Part shown: positions 47,389 to 57,849 of the stretch, one piece after another
How the letters are laid out: each line of letters begins with the position of its first letter
Numbering within the stretch: position 1 is the stretch's first letter
From: Chlorobiaceae bacterium
GTDB lineage: Bacteria; Bacteroidota; Ignavibacteria; UBA10030; SZUA-254
Length of the DNA stretch: 64,000 nt
Direction: 5' to 3'
Assembly (NCBI GenBank): GCA_013824245.1
Contig: PNNN01000009.1
Span: 62,001 to 126,000 of the forward strand
Notes under the pieces: model-generated
What the model saw: the letters and a program-made list of their open reading frames with translations, nothing else
The model's database searches: none
What the model was told of the DNA's origin: nothing
Translations under genes and position numbers: made by a program

Positions 47389-48876
47389 ATGGAATTTCAA
47401 AAAGATAAACCACAAGAACATTGCGCTATTTTCGGAATATTCGGTCACCCAGAAGCGGCTAAAATGGCGTATTACGGCTTACACGCTCAGCAACATAGAG
47501 GGCAAGAAGCATCGGGGATTGTAACAACTCATTCCGATCATAAAACCGGAAAGTATCATTTTCGGATTCACAAAGATTTCGGTCTTGTGAATGACGTTTT
47601 TAAAGATGATACAATTTTAACTCAGGTTCTGATCGGATCGGCAGCGATAGGACATAACCGTTACTCAACGGCAGGCGCTTCGGATAATAAGCTGAATATT
47701 CAACCGCTGATTGTGAATTATAGGGATGGAAATATTGGTATTTCGCATAACGGTAATTTGACCAACTTCCGGAAACTGCGGAAGCGACTTCAAGACGAAG
47801 GAACAATATTTCAAACAACTTCGGACACAGAAATAATATTGCATCTAATAGCGAAAAGCCGTGAACAGGACCAGATACACCAGATAATTGACGCGCTTAA
47901 TCAAGTTGAAGGTGCTTTTTCAATTGCAATTCTGACCAACAATAAATTGATTGCCGCACGCGATCCTTACGGATGGCGTCCGCTCGCGGTCGGTAAATTA
48001 GAAAATGCTTATGTGATCGCCTCGGAAACATGCGCATTCGATATTATTGGTGCTAAGTATCTTTGCGATGTGGAGCCAGGTGAGATTTTAGTCTTTGATG
48101 AAGAAACAGTGAATAACAGTGAAGCGAAATCATTCCGACTTCAAAACAAACAATCTAGACCATATCATTGTATTTTTGAGTATATATATTTTTCCAGACC
48201 GGATAGTCGGGTTTTCGGAGAGAGTGTTGATAGAGTTCGTCGCAAATTAGGGAAGGCATTGGCAGAGGAGCATCCCGTAGTTCCCGATTCTACTAACAAT
48301 ACTGTTGTTGTCATTAATGTACCTGATTCGAGCAACACTGCAACACTTGGTTATGTCAGCCAAAACACTAAACAAGGGAATAAGAGTAAATATGAAATCG
48401 GATTGATACGCAGCCATTATGTTGGGCGTACTTTTATTCAACCCCAGCAAGATTTGCGCGAAATGAAAGTGAGAACCAAATTTAACACCGTAAGAGGAGT
48501 GCTTGAAGGAAAAAAAATAGTGATCATCGATGATTCAATTGTGCGAGGAACAACATCTAAACAACTTGTTAAACTGATTAGAGATGCGGGTGCAAGAGAA
48601 ATTCATTTTAGAATCACATCACCGATGATTAAATATCCTTGTTATTTTGGCATGGATTTCCCGAGTCAAAATGAGCTTATAGCAAACTGGTGCGAAGGAG
48701 ATATTGAAAAAATTAAATCCGAGCTAGGTGTAGACAGTATTGGATATCTTTCGCTCGATAAATTACTTGCATCGGTTCCGCGCGATCGCGGGCAATATTA
48801 TTGCACTGCTTGTTTCAGCGGGCAATTACCAATCGAGATCGACGATCTCTCATCTAAAGATGAACACGAGTTATAA
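47389..48876 (+). CDS. purF: Amidophosphoribosyltransferase
   Basis: A 495-residue enzyme for the first committed step of purine synthesis. I start at MEFQKDKPQEHCAIFG because the 19 codons upstream lack family resemblance. The N-terminal glutaminase nucleophile is Cys12, exposed after removal of an 11-residue propeptide as in the Bacillus-type enzyme. The PRPP loop is KKIVIIDDSIVRGTTSKQL. Near the C-terminus CPC-type cysteines are partly replaced (YYCTACFSG; KYPCYFGMD), so the iron-sulfur cluster of that type may be present but was not proven. Confidence 0.95.
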   Translation: MEFQKDKPQEHCAIFGIFGHPEAAKMAYYGLHAQQHRGQEASGIVTTHSDHKTGKYHFRIHKDFGLVNDVFKDDTILTQVLIGSAAIGHNRYSTAGASDNKLNIQPLIVNYRDGNIGISHNGNLTNFRKLRKRLQDEGTIFQTTSDTEIILHLIAKSREQDQIHQIIDALNQVEGAFSIAILTNNKLIAARDPYGWRPLAVGKLENAYVIASETCAFDIIGAKYLCDVEPGEILVFDEETVNNSEAKSFRLQNKQSRPYHCIFEYIYFSRPDSRVFGESVDRVRRKLGKALAEEHPVVPDSTNNTVVVINVPDSSNTATLGYVSQNTKQGNKSKYEIGLIRSHYVGRTFIQPQQDLREMKVRTKFNTVRGVLEGKKIVIIDDSIVRGTTSKQLVKLIRDAGAREIHFRITSPMIKYPCYFGMDFPSQNELIANWCEGDIEKIKSELGVDSIGYLSLDKLLASVPRDRGQYYCTACFSGQLPIEIDDLSSKDEHEL

Positions 48877-48879
48877 TCA

Positions 48880-49431
48880 ATGCACCGAAAATTTTTGACT
48901 TTATCTAATTTATTAAGCATCAGCCGAGTTTTATTTGTTCTTCCATCCGCATATTTAATATTTACCGATCCGCAGTTATACAGGTGGGAAATTGTTTCCC
49001 TGATCTTTCTTGCAGCCAGCACAGATTATCTTGACGGTTTCTTTGCACGGAGATTTAATCAAATAACCGAGATGGGAAAGATTCTCGATCCGGTTGCTGA
49101 TAAAATTGCAATTGCAGTACTCTGCATCGCTTTGGTATTCTCCGGGAAAATATCGATTTGGTTCTGCACACTTGTCATTCTTCGCGATCTTGCCATTATG
49201 ATCGGCAGTCTTCGGATAATGAAGATTAAAAAAGTTACAATTCAATCGAATTGGATCGGCAAGTGGACTGTTACCATTCTCGCCATCTATATTCTATCTA
49301 CAATAATTATAATCGATGATCGGTTGTGGCTCAAAACCGGACTTCAGGTTATCAGTATCGTTATGGTTTTCGTTTCATTCATCTCCTATCTTCGCCGATA
49401 TTTGGAAGAAGTGAGATCGGTTCAAGAATAA
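48880..49431 (+). CDS. pgsA: CDP-diacylglycerol-glycerol-3-phosphate 3-phosphatidyltransferase-like
   Basis: A 183-residue membrane enzyme of phosphatidylglycerol synthesis with about five helices. The CDP-alcohol phosphotransferase motif DGxxAR-x8-G-x3-D-x3-D is intact (DGFFARRFNQITEMGKILDPVAD, starting near residue 50). Length and N-terminus (LTLSNLLSISRVLFVLPSAYLI) are like PgsA, though another CDP-alcohol transferase cannot be fully excluded. It starts 3 bases after purF. Confidence 0.88.
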   Translation: MHRKFLTLSNLLSISRVLFVLPSAYLIFTDPQLYRWEIVSLIFLAASTDYLDGFFARRFNQITEMGKILDPVADKIAIAVLCIALVFSGKISIWFCTLVILRDLAIMIGSLRIMKIKKVTIQSNWIGKWTVTILAIYILSTIIIIDDRLWLKTGLQVISIVMVFVSFISYLRRYLEEVRSVQE

Positions 49432-49449
49432 TAAATAATAAAAACGATT

Positions 49450-50394
49450 ATGGGTTTCTTCGATAAATTTAAATTAAGCAGATTAAAAGAAGGTCTTACA
49501 AAAACACGTGAGAATATTTTTGGAAAAATTCAAAAAATCCTCTCGGGCAAAACAAAGATTGATGATGAGGTCATCGATAAAATTGAAGAAATATTAATCG
49601 GTGGAGATGTTGGAGTTTCAACGACACTGATGATCATCGATGATATCAGGAAACGTGTCAAAGCTGAAGGATTCGAGAATCCTGAGGACCTTGATAGATT
49701 GCTTCGAGAGGAAATTCTAAAAATATTATCGAACGGGACCGATAACAATACCAATCCATTCACTCTTCCAGTTTCTCATAAACCACATGTAATCATGATT
49801 GTTGGTGTGAATGGTGTGGGTAAAACTACTACGATTGGAAAACTTGCATATAATTATCGCAATGCCGGGAAAAAAGTCCTAATTGCGGCAGCCGATACAT
49901 TCAGGGCAGCCGCAAATGAACAACTTGAGATCTGGGCAAAGCGTGCGGGCGTGGAAATAATTCAGCAAACACAGGGCGCTGATCCGGCGGCGGTTGCGTA
50001 CGACGGGCTGAACTCAGCAATATCACACAAATCGGATCTGCTTATCATCGATACGGCAGGGCGGCTTCATACAAAAATAAATTTGATGGAAGAACTGAAA
50101 AAAATTAAGCGCGTCCTGCAAAAACTCGATCCAGAAGCTCCGCACGAAGTATATCTTGTTGTCGATGCATCCACCGGTCAAAATGCAATCCAGCAGGCAA
50201 AACAATTTACTGCCGCTGTTGGAATCAGCGGTTTAGTACTTACAAAACTTGATGGCACTGCGAAGGGTGGAGTGATTCTCGCAATAAATCAGGAGTTGCA
50301 GATACCTGTTAAATACATCGGAGTTGGAGAAAAAATAGATGATCTGCAGCCGTTCGACCGCAAAGCATTTGTTGAAGCATTATTTGAAAAATAA
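49450..50394 (+). CDS. ftsY: Signal recognition particle receptor FtsY
   Basis: A 314-residue SRP GTPase comprising the N and G domains with almost no acidic A region, as in many short FtsY proteins. G1 is VGVNGVGKTTTIGKLA, then AADTFRAAANEQL, LLIDTAGRLHTK, and TKLDGTAKGG. It docks SRP-ribosome complexes to the Sec translocon. It lies 18 bases after pgsA and 2 bases before the epimerase gene. Confidence 0.95.
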   Translation: MGFFDKFKLSRLKEGLTKTRENIFGKIQKILSGKTKIDDEVIDKIEEILIGGDVGVSTTLMIIDDIRKRVKAEGFENPEDLDRLLREEILKILSNGTDNNTNPFTLPVSHKPHVIMIVGVNGVGKTTTIGKLAYNYRNAGKKVLIAAADTFRAAANEQLEIWAKRAGVEIIQQTQGADPAAVAYDGLNSAISHKSDLLIIDTAGRLHTKINLMEELKKIKRVLQKLDPEAPHEVYLVVDASTGQNAIQQAKQFTAAVGISGLVLTKLDGTAKGGVILAINQELQIPVKYIGVGEKIDDLQPFDRKAFVEALFEK

Positions 50395-50396
50395 AC

Positions 50397-51410
50397 GTGA
50401 AGCTTCGATTCTATAAATACGATTTAAAATTAAAACACACATTCACAATTGCCAGAAATACACGTACCACTTCTTCAACTGTTATCGTTGAATTAGAACA
50501 CGAAAACATAACTGGATATGGAGAAGCCGCACCATCGAGTCGCTATGGTGAAACATCAGAAACGGTTTGCAAATTTTTAGCGGATGTAAATTTGGATAGC
50601 GTCAAAACTCCTTTCGAGATTAAAGAGATATTAACTTATGTTGATAATCTCGCATACGGAAATAACGCTGCAAAAGCGGCGATTGATATTGCTTTGCATG
50701 ATTGGATTGGGAAGAGTGAGAAAATTCCTCTTTGGAAGAAATGGAGTCTGACTGCAAATAAGATTCAAGTGTCATCGTTTACAATCGGACTTGATACCCC
50801 CGATGTTATTGAAGCGAAGATTCGTGAAGCTGAGATGTTTCCAATCCTCAAGGTGAAGTTAGGAACGAAAGATGATAGAGAAATTATAACAAGAATTCGT
50901 TCAATCACCAATAAAACTATTCGTGTAGATGCGAATGAAGGTTGGAAAAGCAAAGAGGAAGCATTGGAAAATATTTTATGGCTCGAAAGTCAAAATGTCG
51001 AATTAATTGAACAACCGCTTCCCTCATCGCAATTGAACGATATGATATGGTTACGGCAAAGAGTACATATTCCATTGATTGCAGACGAATCTGTTTCCAG
51101 ATTAAGTGATATTCAGAAAATTGTTGGAGCGTTCGACGGTATAAATATTAAGTTGATGAAATCCTCAGGTTTGCTCGAAGCAAGAAAGATGATTTATTTG
51201 GCGAAAGAAAATAAATTAAAAGTTATGTTAGGTTGCATGATTGAAACATCAATTGGTATCTCAGCCGCATCCCAACTACTGCCGCTGGCAGATTATGCCG
51301 ATCTTGATGGAAATATTTTGATATCAAACGATCCTTTTAGCGGAGCGACTTCAAATAACGGATTGATAGAATTGACTGAGAAATATGGAATAGGAGTTCA
51401 TAAAAGATAA
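50397..51410 (+). CDS. Enolase-superfamily dipeptide (L-Ala-D/L-Glu) epimerase-like
   Basis: A 337-residue enolase-superfamily protein, start GTG. The N-terminal capping domain (about 1-115) has GYGEAAPSSRYGET. The barrel shows the KxK acid/base pair in LKVKLGTKDD, metal ligands in RVDANEGW, LIEQPLP and LIADESV, and the opposite-face Lys in GINIKLMKSSG. This pattern is that of dipeptide epimerases acting on murein-derived peptides, and the substrate is inferred from the family. It sits between ftsY and mutL in a tightly spaced run. Confidence 0.85.
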   Translation: MKLRFYKYDLKLKHTFTIARNTRTTSSTVIVELEHENITGYGEAAPSSRYGETSETVCKFLADVNLDSVKTPFEIKEILTYVDNLAYGNNAAKAAIDIALHDWIGKSEKIPLWKKWSLTANKIQVSSFTIGLDTPDVIEAKIREAEMFPILKVKLGTKDDREIITRIRSITNKTIRVDANEGWKSKEEALENILWLESQNVELIEQPLPSSQLNDMIWLRQRVHIPLIADESVSRLSDIQKIVGAFDGINIKLMKSSGLLEARKMIYLAKENKLKVMLGCMIETSIGISAASQLLPLADYADLDGNILISNDPFSGATSNNGLIELTEKYGIGVHKR

Positions 51411-51421
51411 AATTATATGTT

Positions 51422-53203
51422 ATGAACAAAACAATCAAAATATTACCTGAACACCTCGCAAATAAAATTGCGGCTGGCGAGGTGATTCAAAGACCCGCTT
51501 CTGCAGTTAAAGAATTAATTGAAAATTCACTCGACGCTAATTCAAAATCAATCAAACTGATCATTAAGGATGGCGGAAAAGAATTAATTCAAGTTGTTGA
51601 TGACGGTGATGGAATGAGTGCGGATGATGCTGTTGTTGCATTTCATCGCCATGCGACAAGCAAAATTGAAACGTATGAAGATTTGGAAGCTATAAAAACA
51701 TTGGGTTTTAGAGGAGAAGCACTTTCATCTATTGCCGCAGTATCTCAGGTAGAATTACGAACACGACGCAAATCAGATATGGTCGGCATAAAAGTTCGCA
51801 TCGAGGGGGGCAAGGATAGCCAGATAATGGAAGATGCATGTCCTGCCGGAACTTCAGTTCTCATGAGGAATTTATTCTTCAATACACCTGCACGTCGTAA
51901 CTTTCTCAAAAGTAACTCAACTGAGTACCGGCACATTTACGATGTTGTTCAACGTTGCGCGCTTTCGTATCCAGACGTTGCATTTCAATTTTACAGCGAT
52001 GATGAGATAATTCTAAACTTGCGAGGGAGTGACTTATCTGATCGGCTCAGAGATGTTTTTGGTGAAGCTCACTTTCAAACACTTATGCCTGTGATCAGTG
52101 ATAAAGAATCGGTTTCAATCTCCGGTTACATCGGTCAACCGCAGTTTGCCCGGCGTGGCAAAGCAGAGCAATTCCTTTACCTGAATAAAAGATATATTAT
52201 CAGCAAAAATCTCAATCATGCTGTCTATCAGGCATATGAGCATTTGATTGAAAAAGGATCGTTTCCTTTTTTCATTATTTTTATTTCAATCGATCCTAAA
52301 AAAATAGATGTTAATGTTCATCCAACAAAAATGGAAGTGAAATTTGACGATGAATCTTCTATTTACAAAATGATATTGACCTCTGTTCGCGCTACTCTGG
52401 GGAAATATGAGATGATACCGCAAATTCAATTGCAATCTCGGGATATGCATGAGTCTGCCAATCTAACAAGGTTGACATCTCCGCCGAGTCAAATCCGCAG
52501 ATTCACCGATGTTAACCAACAATCATTGAACGTAAAACCTTCAGGGCTAACCTCTACAGAATCTTCTGATAAATCATATGCTTCCTCGAATGCTCTGAGC
52601 AATGAAGCATCAGCGCAACAGGCAGAGGTTATACATTGGGATGTCCGCCAGCTTCATAAAAAATATATCGTGTTTAATTCATCTGATGGTTTGACGATCA
52701 TCGATCAGCACGCCGCCCACGAAAGAATATTGTACGAAAAATTCCGGACACGTTTAATCAAAGAACAAAAAACATCTCAACAATTGCTTTTCCCTCAAAC
52801 ATTGCAGTTGCCTCCCGGCGATATATCTCTTGTCAAAGAATTGCAAGGAGAATTTGAATCATTGGGATTTACGATTAAGTTTTTCGGTAACACAACGGTT
52901 ATCATTGACGGTGTTCCATCTGAAATAAAAGCAGGCACGGAAGGGAATATATTACAAGATGTTTTAAGTTTGTATAAAGATGATCGTCAGGAAATCAGTA
53001 TGAAACCGTCTGAACGCTTGGCAAAATCGCTTGCATGCAAAGCCGCCGTGAAAGCAGGAGATTTACTATCTACAAATGAAATGACATCGTTAATCGATCA
53101 ATTATCCTCTACATCAATTCCAACTGTTTGTCCGCACGGCAGACCCGTCAGCATGAATCTGACCATAGAAGAATTAGATCGAAGATTCGGTAGAACATCT
53201 TAA
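51422..53203 (+). CDS. mutL: DNA mismatch repair protein MutL
   Basis: A 593-residue GHKL ATPase. The N-terminal part shows NKIAAGEVIQRPASAVKELIENSLDA, VVDDGDGMSADD and TLGFRGEALSSIAAV. A Ser-rich linker (about 345-400) precedes the C-terminal dimer domain. That domain contains the exact endonuclease motif DQHA-xx-E-xxxx-E near residue 428 (DQHAAHERILYE) plus CPHGRP, so this MutL should itself nick the error-containing strand, as in bacteria without MutH. It is the last gene of the coaE-mutL run. Confidence 0.95.
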   Translation: MNKTIKILPEHLANKIAAGEVIQRPASAVKELIENSLDANSKSIKLIIKDGGKELIQVVDDGDGMSADDAVVAFHRHATSKIETYEDLEAIKTLGFRGEALSSIAAVSQVELRTRRKSDMVGIKVRIEGGKDSQIMEDACPAGTSVLMRNLFFNTPARRNFLKSNSTEYRHIYDVVQRCALSYPDVAFQFYSDDEIILNLRGSDLSDRLRDVFGEAHFQTLMPVISDKESVSISGYIGQPQFARRGKAEQFLYLNKRYIISKNLNHAVYQAYEHLIEKGSFPFFIIFISIDPKKIDVNVHPTKMEVKFDDESSIYKMILTSVRATLGKYEMIPQIQLQSRDMHESANLTRLTSPPSQIRRFTDVNQQSLNVKPSGLTSTESSDKSYASSNALSNEASAQQAEVIHWDVRQLHKKYIVFNSSDGLTIIDQHAAHERILYEKFRTRLIKEQKTSQQLLFPQTLQLPPGDISLVKELQGEFESLGFTIKFFGNTTVIIDGVPSEIKAGTEGNILQDVLSLYKDDRQEISMKPSERLAKSLACKAAVKAGDLLSTNEMTSLIDQLSSTSIPTVCPHGRPVSMNLTIEELDRRFGRTS

Positions 53204-53242
53204 GAATATTGACCTTTTCGAGGATATTCCGTAGTTCAGTTG

Positions 53243-53271
53243 TTGACAATCCAATTTTCATTGCTTATCTT
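53243..53271 (+). promoter_or_regulatory. Promoter-like sequence before the secreted repeat protein
   Basis: TTGACA at 53243-53248 and TATCTT at 53266-53271 are 17 bases apart, close to a sigma70-type promoter. A perfect palindrome CTTATCTTTTTTAAGATAAG (53264-53283) overlaps the -10 box and could be an operator or hairpin. Its use in an FCB bacterium is uncertain. Confidence 0.4.
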
Positions 53272-53316
53272 TTTTAAGATAAGATTATCCTAAAAAGACA
53301 ACGACGAAAAAAAGAA

Positions 53317-56300
53317 ATGCGATCGCTAATATCCATCATTCTACTTGTCAGTTTTATCACTTGTTCCTCAGACTGGACGCATGCACAAAACAAATCATCT
53401 GAGGGGGTAGAAGATTGTAAATCATTCCGCACCCGGCTTTTAGAAAATTACCTCTTTCAAAGACGAAGTTTAAACCTTTCATCCAAAATTAAACCAAATT
53501 CAACTGCATCCACAAACCAAAACGCATCAACTTCGCACTTCTTTGATTTAATATCTAATAATAATTCACAGAATAATATTTCGAATATAACCGGTGATGT
53601 CCATGAAGAATGGATTCGCCGTTATGAATCTAATAACTTGTCATCAATTGATCAGGCGAATGCAATCGCTGTGGATGATAACGGAAATGTTGTTACTACC
53701 GGTATCAGTTTTACATCTTACACCGGAGCCGATTATCTCACATTAAAATACAATGAGCGCGGTGAGGTTCTGTGGAGTAAAAGATTCAACGGTGATGCCA
53801 ATGGTTACGATGAAGCGGTTGGAATTGTAACTGATAAAAACGGTAATGTTTATGTATCAGGATTTAGCGCAATGAATCATAACAAGTATGGCATCGTCAC
53901 AGTTAAATATAACAGCGTTGGAGAGATTGATTGGATTAAAAAATATTTGTCTTTGAGCGATAGCATATCTATTCCAACATGTTTGGAGATTGATAATACA
54001 GGGAATATTTTGATCGGCGGTTATTCTGAATCAAAACTCTCCGGTGTAGATATGCTGACATTAAAGTATGACCCAAATGGAGAATTATTATGGAGTAGAA
54101 GATACGATGGGATGCAAAATGGTTTGGACTTAATATTCGCTATGGCTGTTGATTCTGCGGGGAGTGTTCTTGTCGGTGGGGCATCTCAAAATTCAGAATC
54201 GGGCAGTGATATGATTATGATACTGTATGATTCTGCCGGCTTTTTAAAATGGGAAGACAAGTTATTCCAATCTTCAAGCAACCGCGATGCGGTAACATCT
54301 GTAGCATTTGATTCTGAAAGCAATGCATACGCAACAGGTTATTATGCGGGTTTAACATCGAATTATGATTATTGCACCATGAAAAACGATATGAACGGCA
54401 GCAGACAGTGGCTGGTAACTTACGATGGTGAAGGGAATGGAAATGACTATGCCTCAATGATTAAAATAGATCAATATGATAACATATACGTAACCGGTTC
54501 AAGTTATGGAGGCATATCTGCATTCGATTACGCAACTGTCTCGTATGATAAATTCGGGAATCTTCGTTGGAGCGAATCTTACAAAGGAAGCGCAGGATAT
54601 GATGATCAAGCGATATCGCTGGTTATCGATCGCGCTCACAACCATATTTTAATTACAGGCAGTTCAAACTCATTGAACGGCGGACCTGCCGATTACGCCA
54701 CGTTGTGTTATAATTATACCGGATCTCTCGCATGGAAAACTTTTTACGACAATATCTCGAACGCTGATGACCGACCCGCTGCGATGGTCGTTGATAAGAA
54801 AGGTAATGTTTATGTTACAGGAAGCAGTAATGGTGCTTTTTCATCGTACGATTATCTAACTACAAAATATATATCGATAGAGTCTAATCAATGGCCCACA
54901 CGTTTCAATAATGGCAACGGCAGTAACATCATTTCACATCTGAGTAAAGATTCAAATGGAGACGTGATTATTACCGGAAGCGATTCATCGAAAATTGTTA
55001 TCGTAAAATTGGATTCAACAGGAGGGCTGAAATGGCAAACGAATTATGGTTATGAGAATAGCAAATCAACGGGATTAGCATTAGACAATACCGGTAACAT
55101 TTATGTATCGGGATATTCATATTACTTAGGAACATACGATTATATCACTTCAAAATATAATGTTGATGGAATATTATTATGGAGCGTTAGATATAACGGC
55201 ACTGGAAATCTCGCTGATCGTTCAGCAGGGGTTGCAATCGATTCGGCAGGGAATGTTTATGTAACCGGTTCAAGTTACGGTGTTGGCAGTCAATCCGATA
55301 TTGTAACAATTAAATACAATACAGATGGTGTTGAACAATGGATTGCCCGGTATAACGGCAATTATAATAATCGCGACAGCGCGATCGGCTTGGTGATAGA
55401 TTCAATTGGAAATGTGTATATAGCGGGAACAACCATCCGTTCCGGTTCCTCATATGATTTCATTGTTATAAAATATCTGAGTAACGGTGTTGAATCCTGG
55501 CGATCATTTTACAACGGTACCGCCAATGGCGCCGATTTTCTCAACGCAATTGGAACGGACAACAAAAAATATATTTATGTTACCGGAAGAAGTAACGGAG
55601 TTAGAACTTATGGGGACTATGCGACTCTGAAAATAAGTTATTCTGGAGTTATTCAATGGGTTGCACGGTATAATGGACCGGCAAACAATATTGATAATCC
55701 GACTTCCTTAGATATTGACTCAAGAGGAAATGTTGTTGTTACGGGTATTACATTTTCTTTCCAAGCCGGTTACGATATCGCGACAGTCAAATACGATTCT
55801 ACTGGTATGCAACTATGGTCTCGCATTTATAACGGAGACGAAGATAGAAACGATGAACCAGCTATTCTTAAAATTGACGCTGAAGGCAATACTTACATCG
55901 CCGCGACGAGTAATCAGTTAAGTTCCGGAGATGATATCGTCGCGCTCAGATATTCTCCCGATGGATATTTCGACTGGCTAATCCGTTACAACAGTCTTTA
56001 CAATCTGAATGACAATGCAAAATCAATTTTACTCGATACAGATGGAAAATATATATACACAGGCGGAAATAGTTTAAAACAGGATCATAAACAAGATATC
56101 ATCATCATTAAAAACACTTTTAGTGGTTCTTCAGATCAGCTTTGGCCCCAACGCGAAAACGGACCGGGAATTAGTTACGACGATATTAAAATGCTAAAAA
56201 TCTCTCCTCAAGGTGATGTTATCATCACAGGTAAGAGTTTAACAAACATCGGCACAGAAGATTATTTTCTTTGTTCATATAAACAAACAGGTGATCAAAA

Positions 56301-57705
56301 CTGGAATGTCATTCAAAAAAGTCTATCGGGGGGAGATATAAATATTTCCGATATGTCGTTCGACTATGGTGGAAAAATCGATTTAGTGGCGACTAATTAC
56401 AATCGTTATTCACCAAGCGATATTGAGACTATTCAATACAACTTAGACGGTGGTTTTTTATGGCAACAACGATTATCTGATGGATTTGAGAATAGCTATG
56501 ACTTTGGAACATCAATCGCGGTTGATGAGAGTGCCAATGTTATTGTTGCCGGTTATAGCTCCGGAACAACTTCATATGATTATGTGATTCTTAAATACGA
56601 TAGTATAGGCAATATGCTTTGGAAAAACATTTACGACGGCGAATCGAAGAAAGACGATTTAGCGTACGATGTGGCTGTTGATAAAGTTGGGAATATTTAT
56701 GTTACCGGATTAAGCACCGGTTCAAACACACGATCTGATTTTGCAACGGTAAAATATTCTTCCGATGGAGAACAAAAATGGGCAGTTCGATGGAATGGAG
56801 AAATTAATGGAGATGACAGGCCCGTAGCGATTGCAATTGATAAGCTTGATAATATCTACGTCTGCGGATTTTCTACCGGTACAGATACAAGCTATGATAT
56901 CGTTGTAGTAAAGTATGATTCTTCAGGCAATAATCTATTCACAGTTTCTTACCATGGTCCTTATCATACAGACCAGATACCAAAAGCGTTGGCGATTGAT
57001 TATCAGGGAAATATTATTCTTACTGGTCAAACTGAAACACAAGGTTCAAATTATTTCGATTATTTGATATTGAAATATGATCCTTCTGGAAAATTGGATT
57101 GGGAATATTCATATGATGGACCAAGTGGAATGGATGACAAACCGTCTGCACTCTCATTAGATGCCGAGGGTGGGATTTATGTTACTGGTAAAAGTATGAG
57201 TGTTGATTTCAATTACGATTATGCAACAATAAAAATTAATTCTTCTGGCACCCTCGGCTGGATCACTCGGTACGGATCGGTGATTGGGTGTAACAATGAA
57301 CCGAAAAGTATTGCGATTGATTCATCATACTCGGTTTATATTACAGGAACTTCCTCCACAAATGATTGGAGTATCGTATCAACTATAAAGTATTCGCAAT
57401 TGTTAGATGATGTGCTTGATCCGATAGTTGATAGACCGATAAAGTTTGATCTTTCTCAGAATTATCCAAATCCATTCAATTCCCGAACATCAATTCAATT
57501 TTCACTTCCACAACGGGAAAGGATAAAAATGCAAATCTTCAATATGCTGGGTCAACTTGTAGCGACAATCTTTAATGATGAGGCAAGTGCGGGAGTTCAT
57601 AAAATTGATTTGGATGCCACAATCTTCACTTCGGGGCTTTATGTTTACCGTTTGCAAACCAGCAGGGGTGATATTGCATCAAAAAAAATGTTGGTGATCA
57701 AATAA
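53317..57705 (+). CDS. Giant secreted beta-propeller-repeat protein with T9SS sorting domain
   Basis: A 1462-residue exported protein. A signal peptide (about 1-23, LISIILLVSFITCSSDWTHA) precedes a poor-complexity linker rich in Asn/Ser. From about 100 to 1370 the sequence consists of roughly two dozen repeats of ~50 residues of the SBBP type: A(I/V)A(V/I)D..GNVYVTG.S...... DY.T.KY...G...W..RYNG. These should form several beta-propellers. The last ~85 residues (FDLSQNYPNPFNSRTSIQFSL to KKMLVIK) are a type A T9SS sorting domain, so it is sent to the cell surface or medium. Ligand unknown. Confidence 0.9.
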   Translation: MRSLISIILLVSFITCSSDWTHAQNKSSEGVEDCKSFRTRLLENYLFQRRSLNLSSKIKPNSTASTNQNASTSHFFDLISNNNSQNNISNITGDVHEEWIRRYESNNLSSIDQANAIAVDDNGNVVTTGISFTSYTGADYLTLKYNERGEVLWSKRFNGDANGYDEAVGIVTDKNGNVYVSGFSAMNHNKYGIVTVKYNSVGEIDWIKKYLSLSDSISIPTCLEIDNTGNILIGGYSESKLSGVDMLTLKYDPNGELLWSRRYDGMQNGLDLIFAMAVDSAGSVLVGGASQNSESGSDMIMILYDSAGFLKWEDKLFQSSSNRDAVTSVAFDSESNAYATGYYAGLTSNYDYCTMKNDMNGSRQWLVTYDGEGNGNDYASMIKIDQYDNIYVTGSSYGGISAFDYATVSYDKFGNLRWSESYKGSAGYDDQAISLVIDRAHNHILITGSSNSLNGGPADYATLCYNYTGSLAWKTFYDNISNADDRPAAMVVDKKGNVYVTGSSNGAFSSYDYLTTKYISIESNQWPTRFNNGNGSNIISHLSKDSNGDVIITGSDSSKIVIVKLDSTGGLKWQTNYGYENSKSTGLALDNTGNIYVSGYSYYLGTYDYITSKYNVDGILLWSVRYNGTGNLADRSAGVAIDSAGNVYVTGSSYGVGSQSDIVTIKYNTDGVEQWIARYNGNYNNRDSAIGLVIDSIGNVYIAGTTIRSGSSYDFIVIKYLSNGVESWRSFYNGTANGADFLNAIGTDNKKYIYVTGRSNGVRTYGDYATLKISYSGVIQWVARYNGPANNIDNPTSLDIDSRGNVVVTGITFSFQAGYDIATVKYDSTGMQLWSRIYNGDEDRNDEPAILKIDAEGNTYIAATSNQLSSGDDIVALRYSPDGYFDWLIRYNSLYNLNDNAKSILLDTDGKYIYTGGNSLKQDHKQDIIIIKNTFSGSSDQLWPQRENGPGISYDDIKMLKISPQGDVIITGKSLTNIGTEDYFLCSYKQTGDQNWNVIQKSLSGGDINISDMSFDYGGKIDLVATNYNRYSPSDIETIQYNLDGGFLWQQRLSDGFENSYDFGTSIAVDESANVIVAGYSSGTTSYDYVILKYDSIGNMLWKNIYDGESKKDDLAYDVAVDKVGNIYVTGLSTGSNTRSDFATVKYSSDGEQKWAVRWNGEINGDDRPVAIAIDKLDNIYVCGFSTGTDTSYDIVVVKYDSSGNNLFTVSYHGPYHTDQIPKALAIDYQGNIILTGQTETQGSNYFDYLILKYDPSGKLDWEYSYDGPSGMDDKPSALSLDAEGGIYVTGKSMSVDFNYDYATIKINSSGTLGWITRYGSVIGCNNEPKSIAIDSSYSVYITGTSSTNDWSIVSTIKYSQLLDDVLDPIVDRPIKFDLSQNYPNPFNSRTSIQFSLPQRERIKMQIFNMLGQLVATIFNDEASAGVHKIDLDATIFTSGLYVYRLQTSRGDIASKKMLVIK

Positions 57706-57849
57706 AATATTAAAGATATTCCTTCATCTTAAAAATCAAACATATTCGATCAGTTGAACGTTTTTGAAGAATAGCAGAGAATTCTTATCTTAGTTCTGAT
57801 TATATTAATTAGAATCATTTAGAGATAGAAGTTATATAAGGTATTATTG

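Noticed and set aside
53317-57705. Tandem repeats considered as possible CRISPR or DNA satellite
   Set aside because: Periodicity is about 50 codons within one open frame and conserved at protein level; no short direct repeats with unique spacers.
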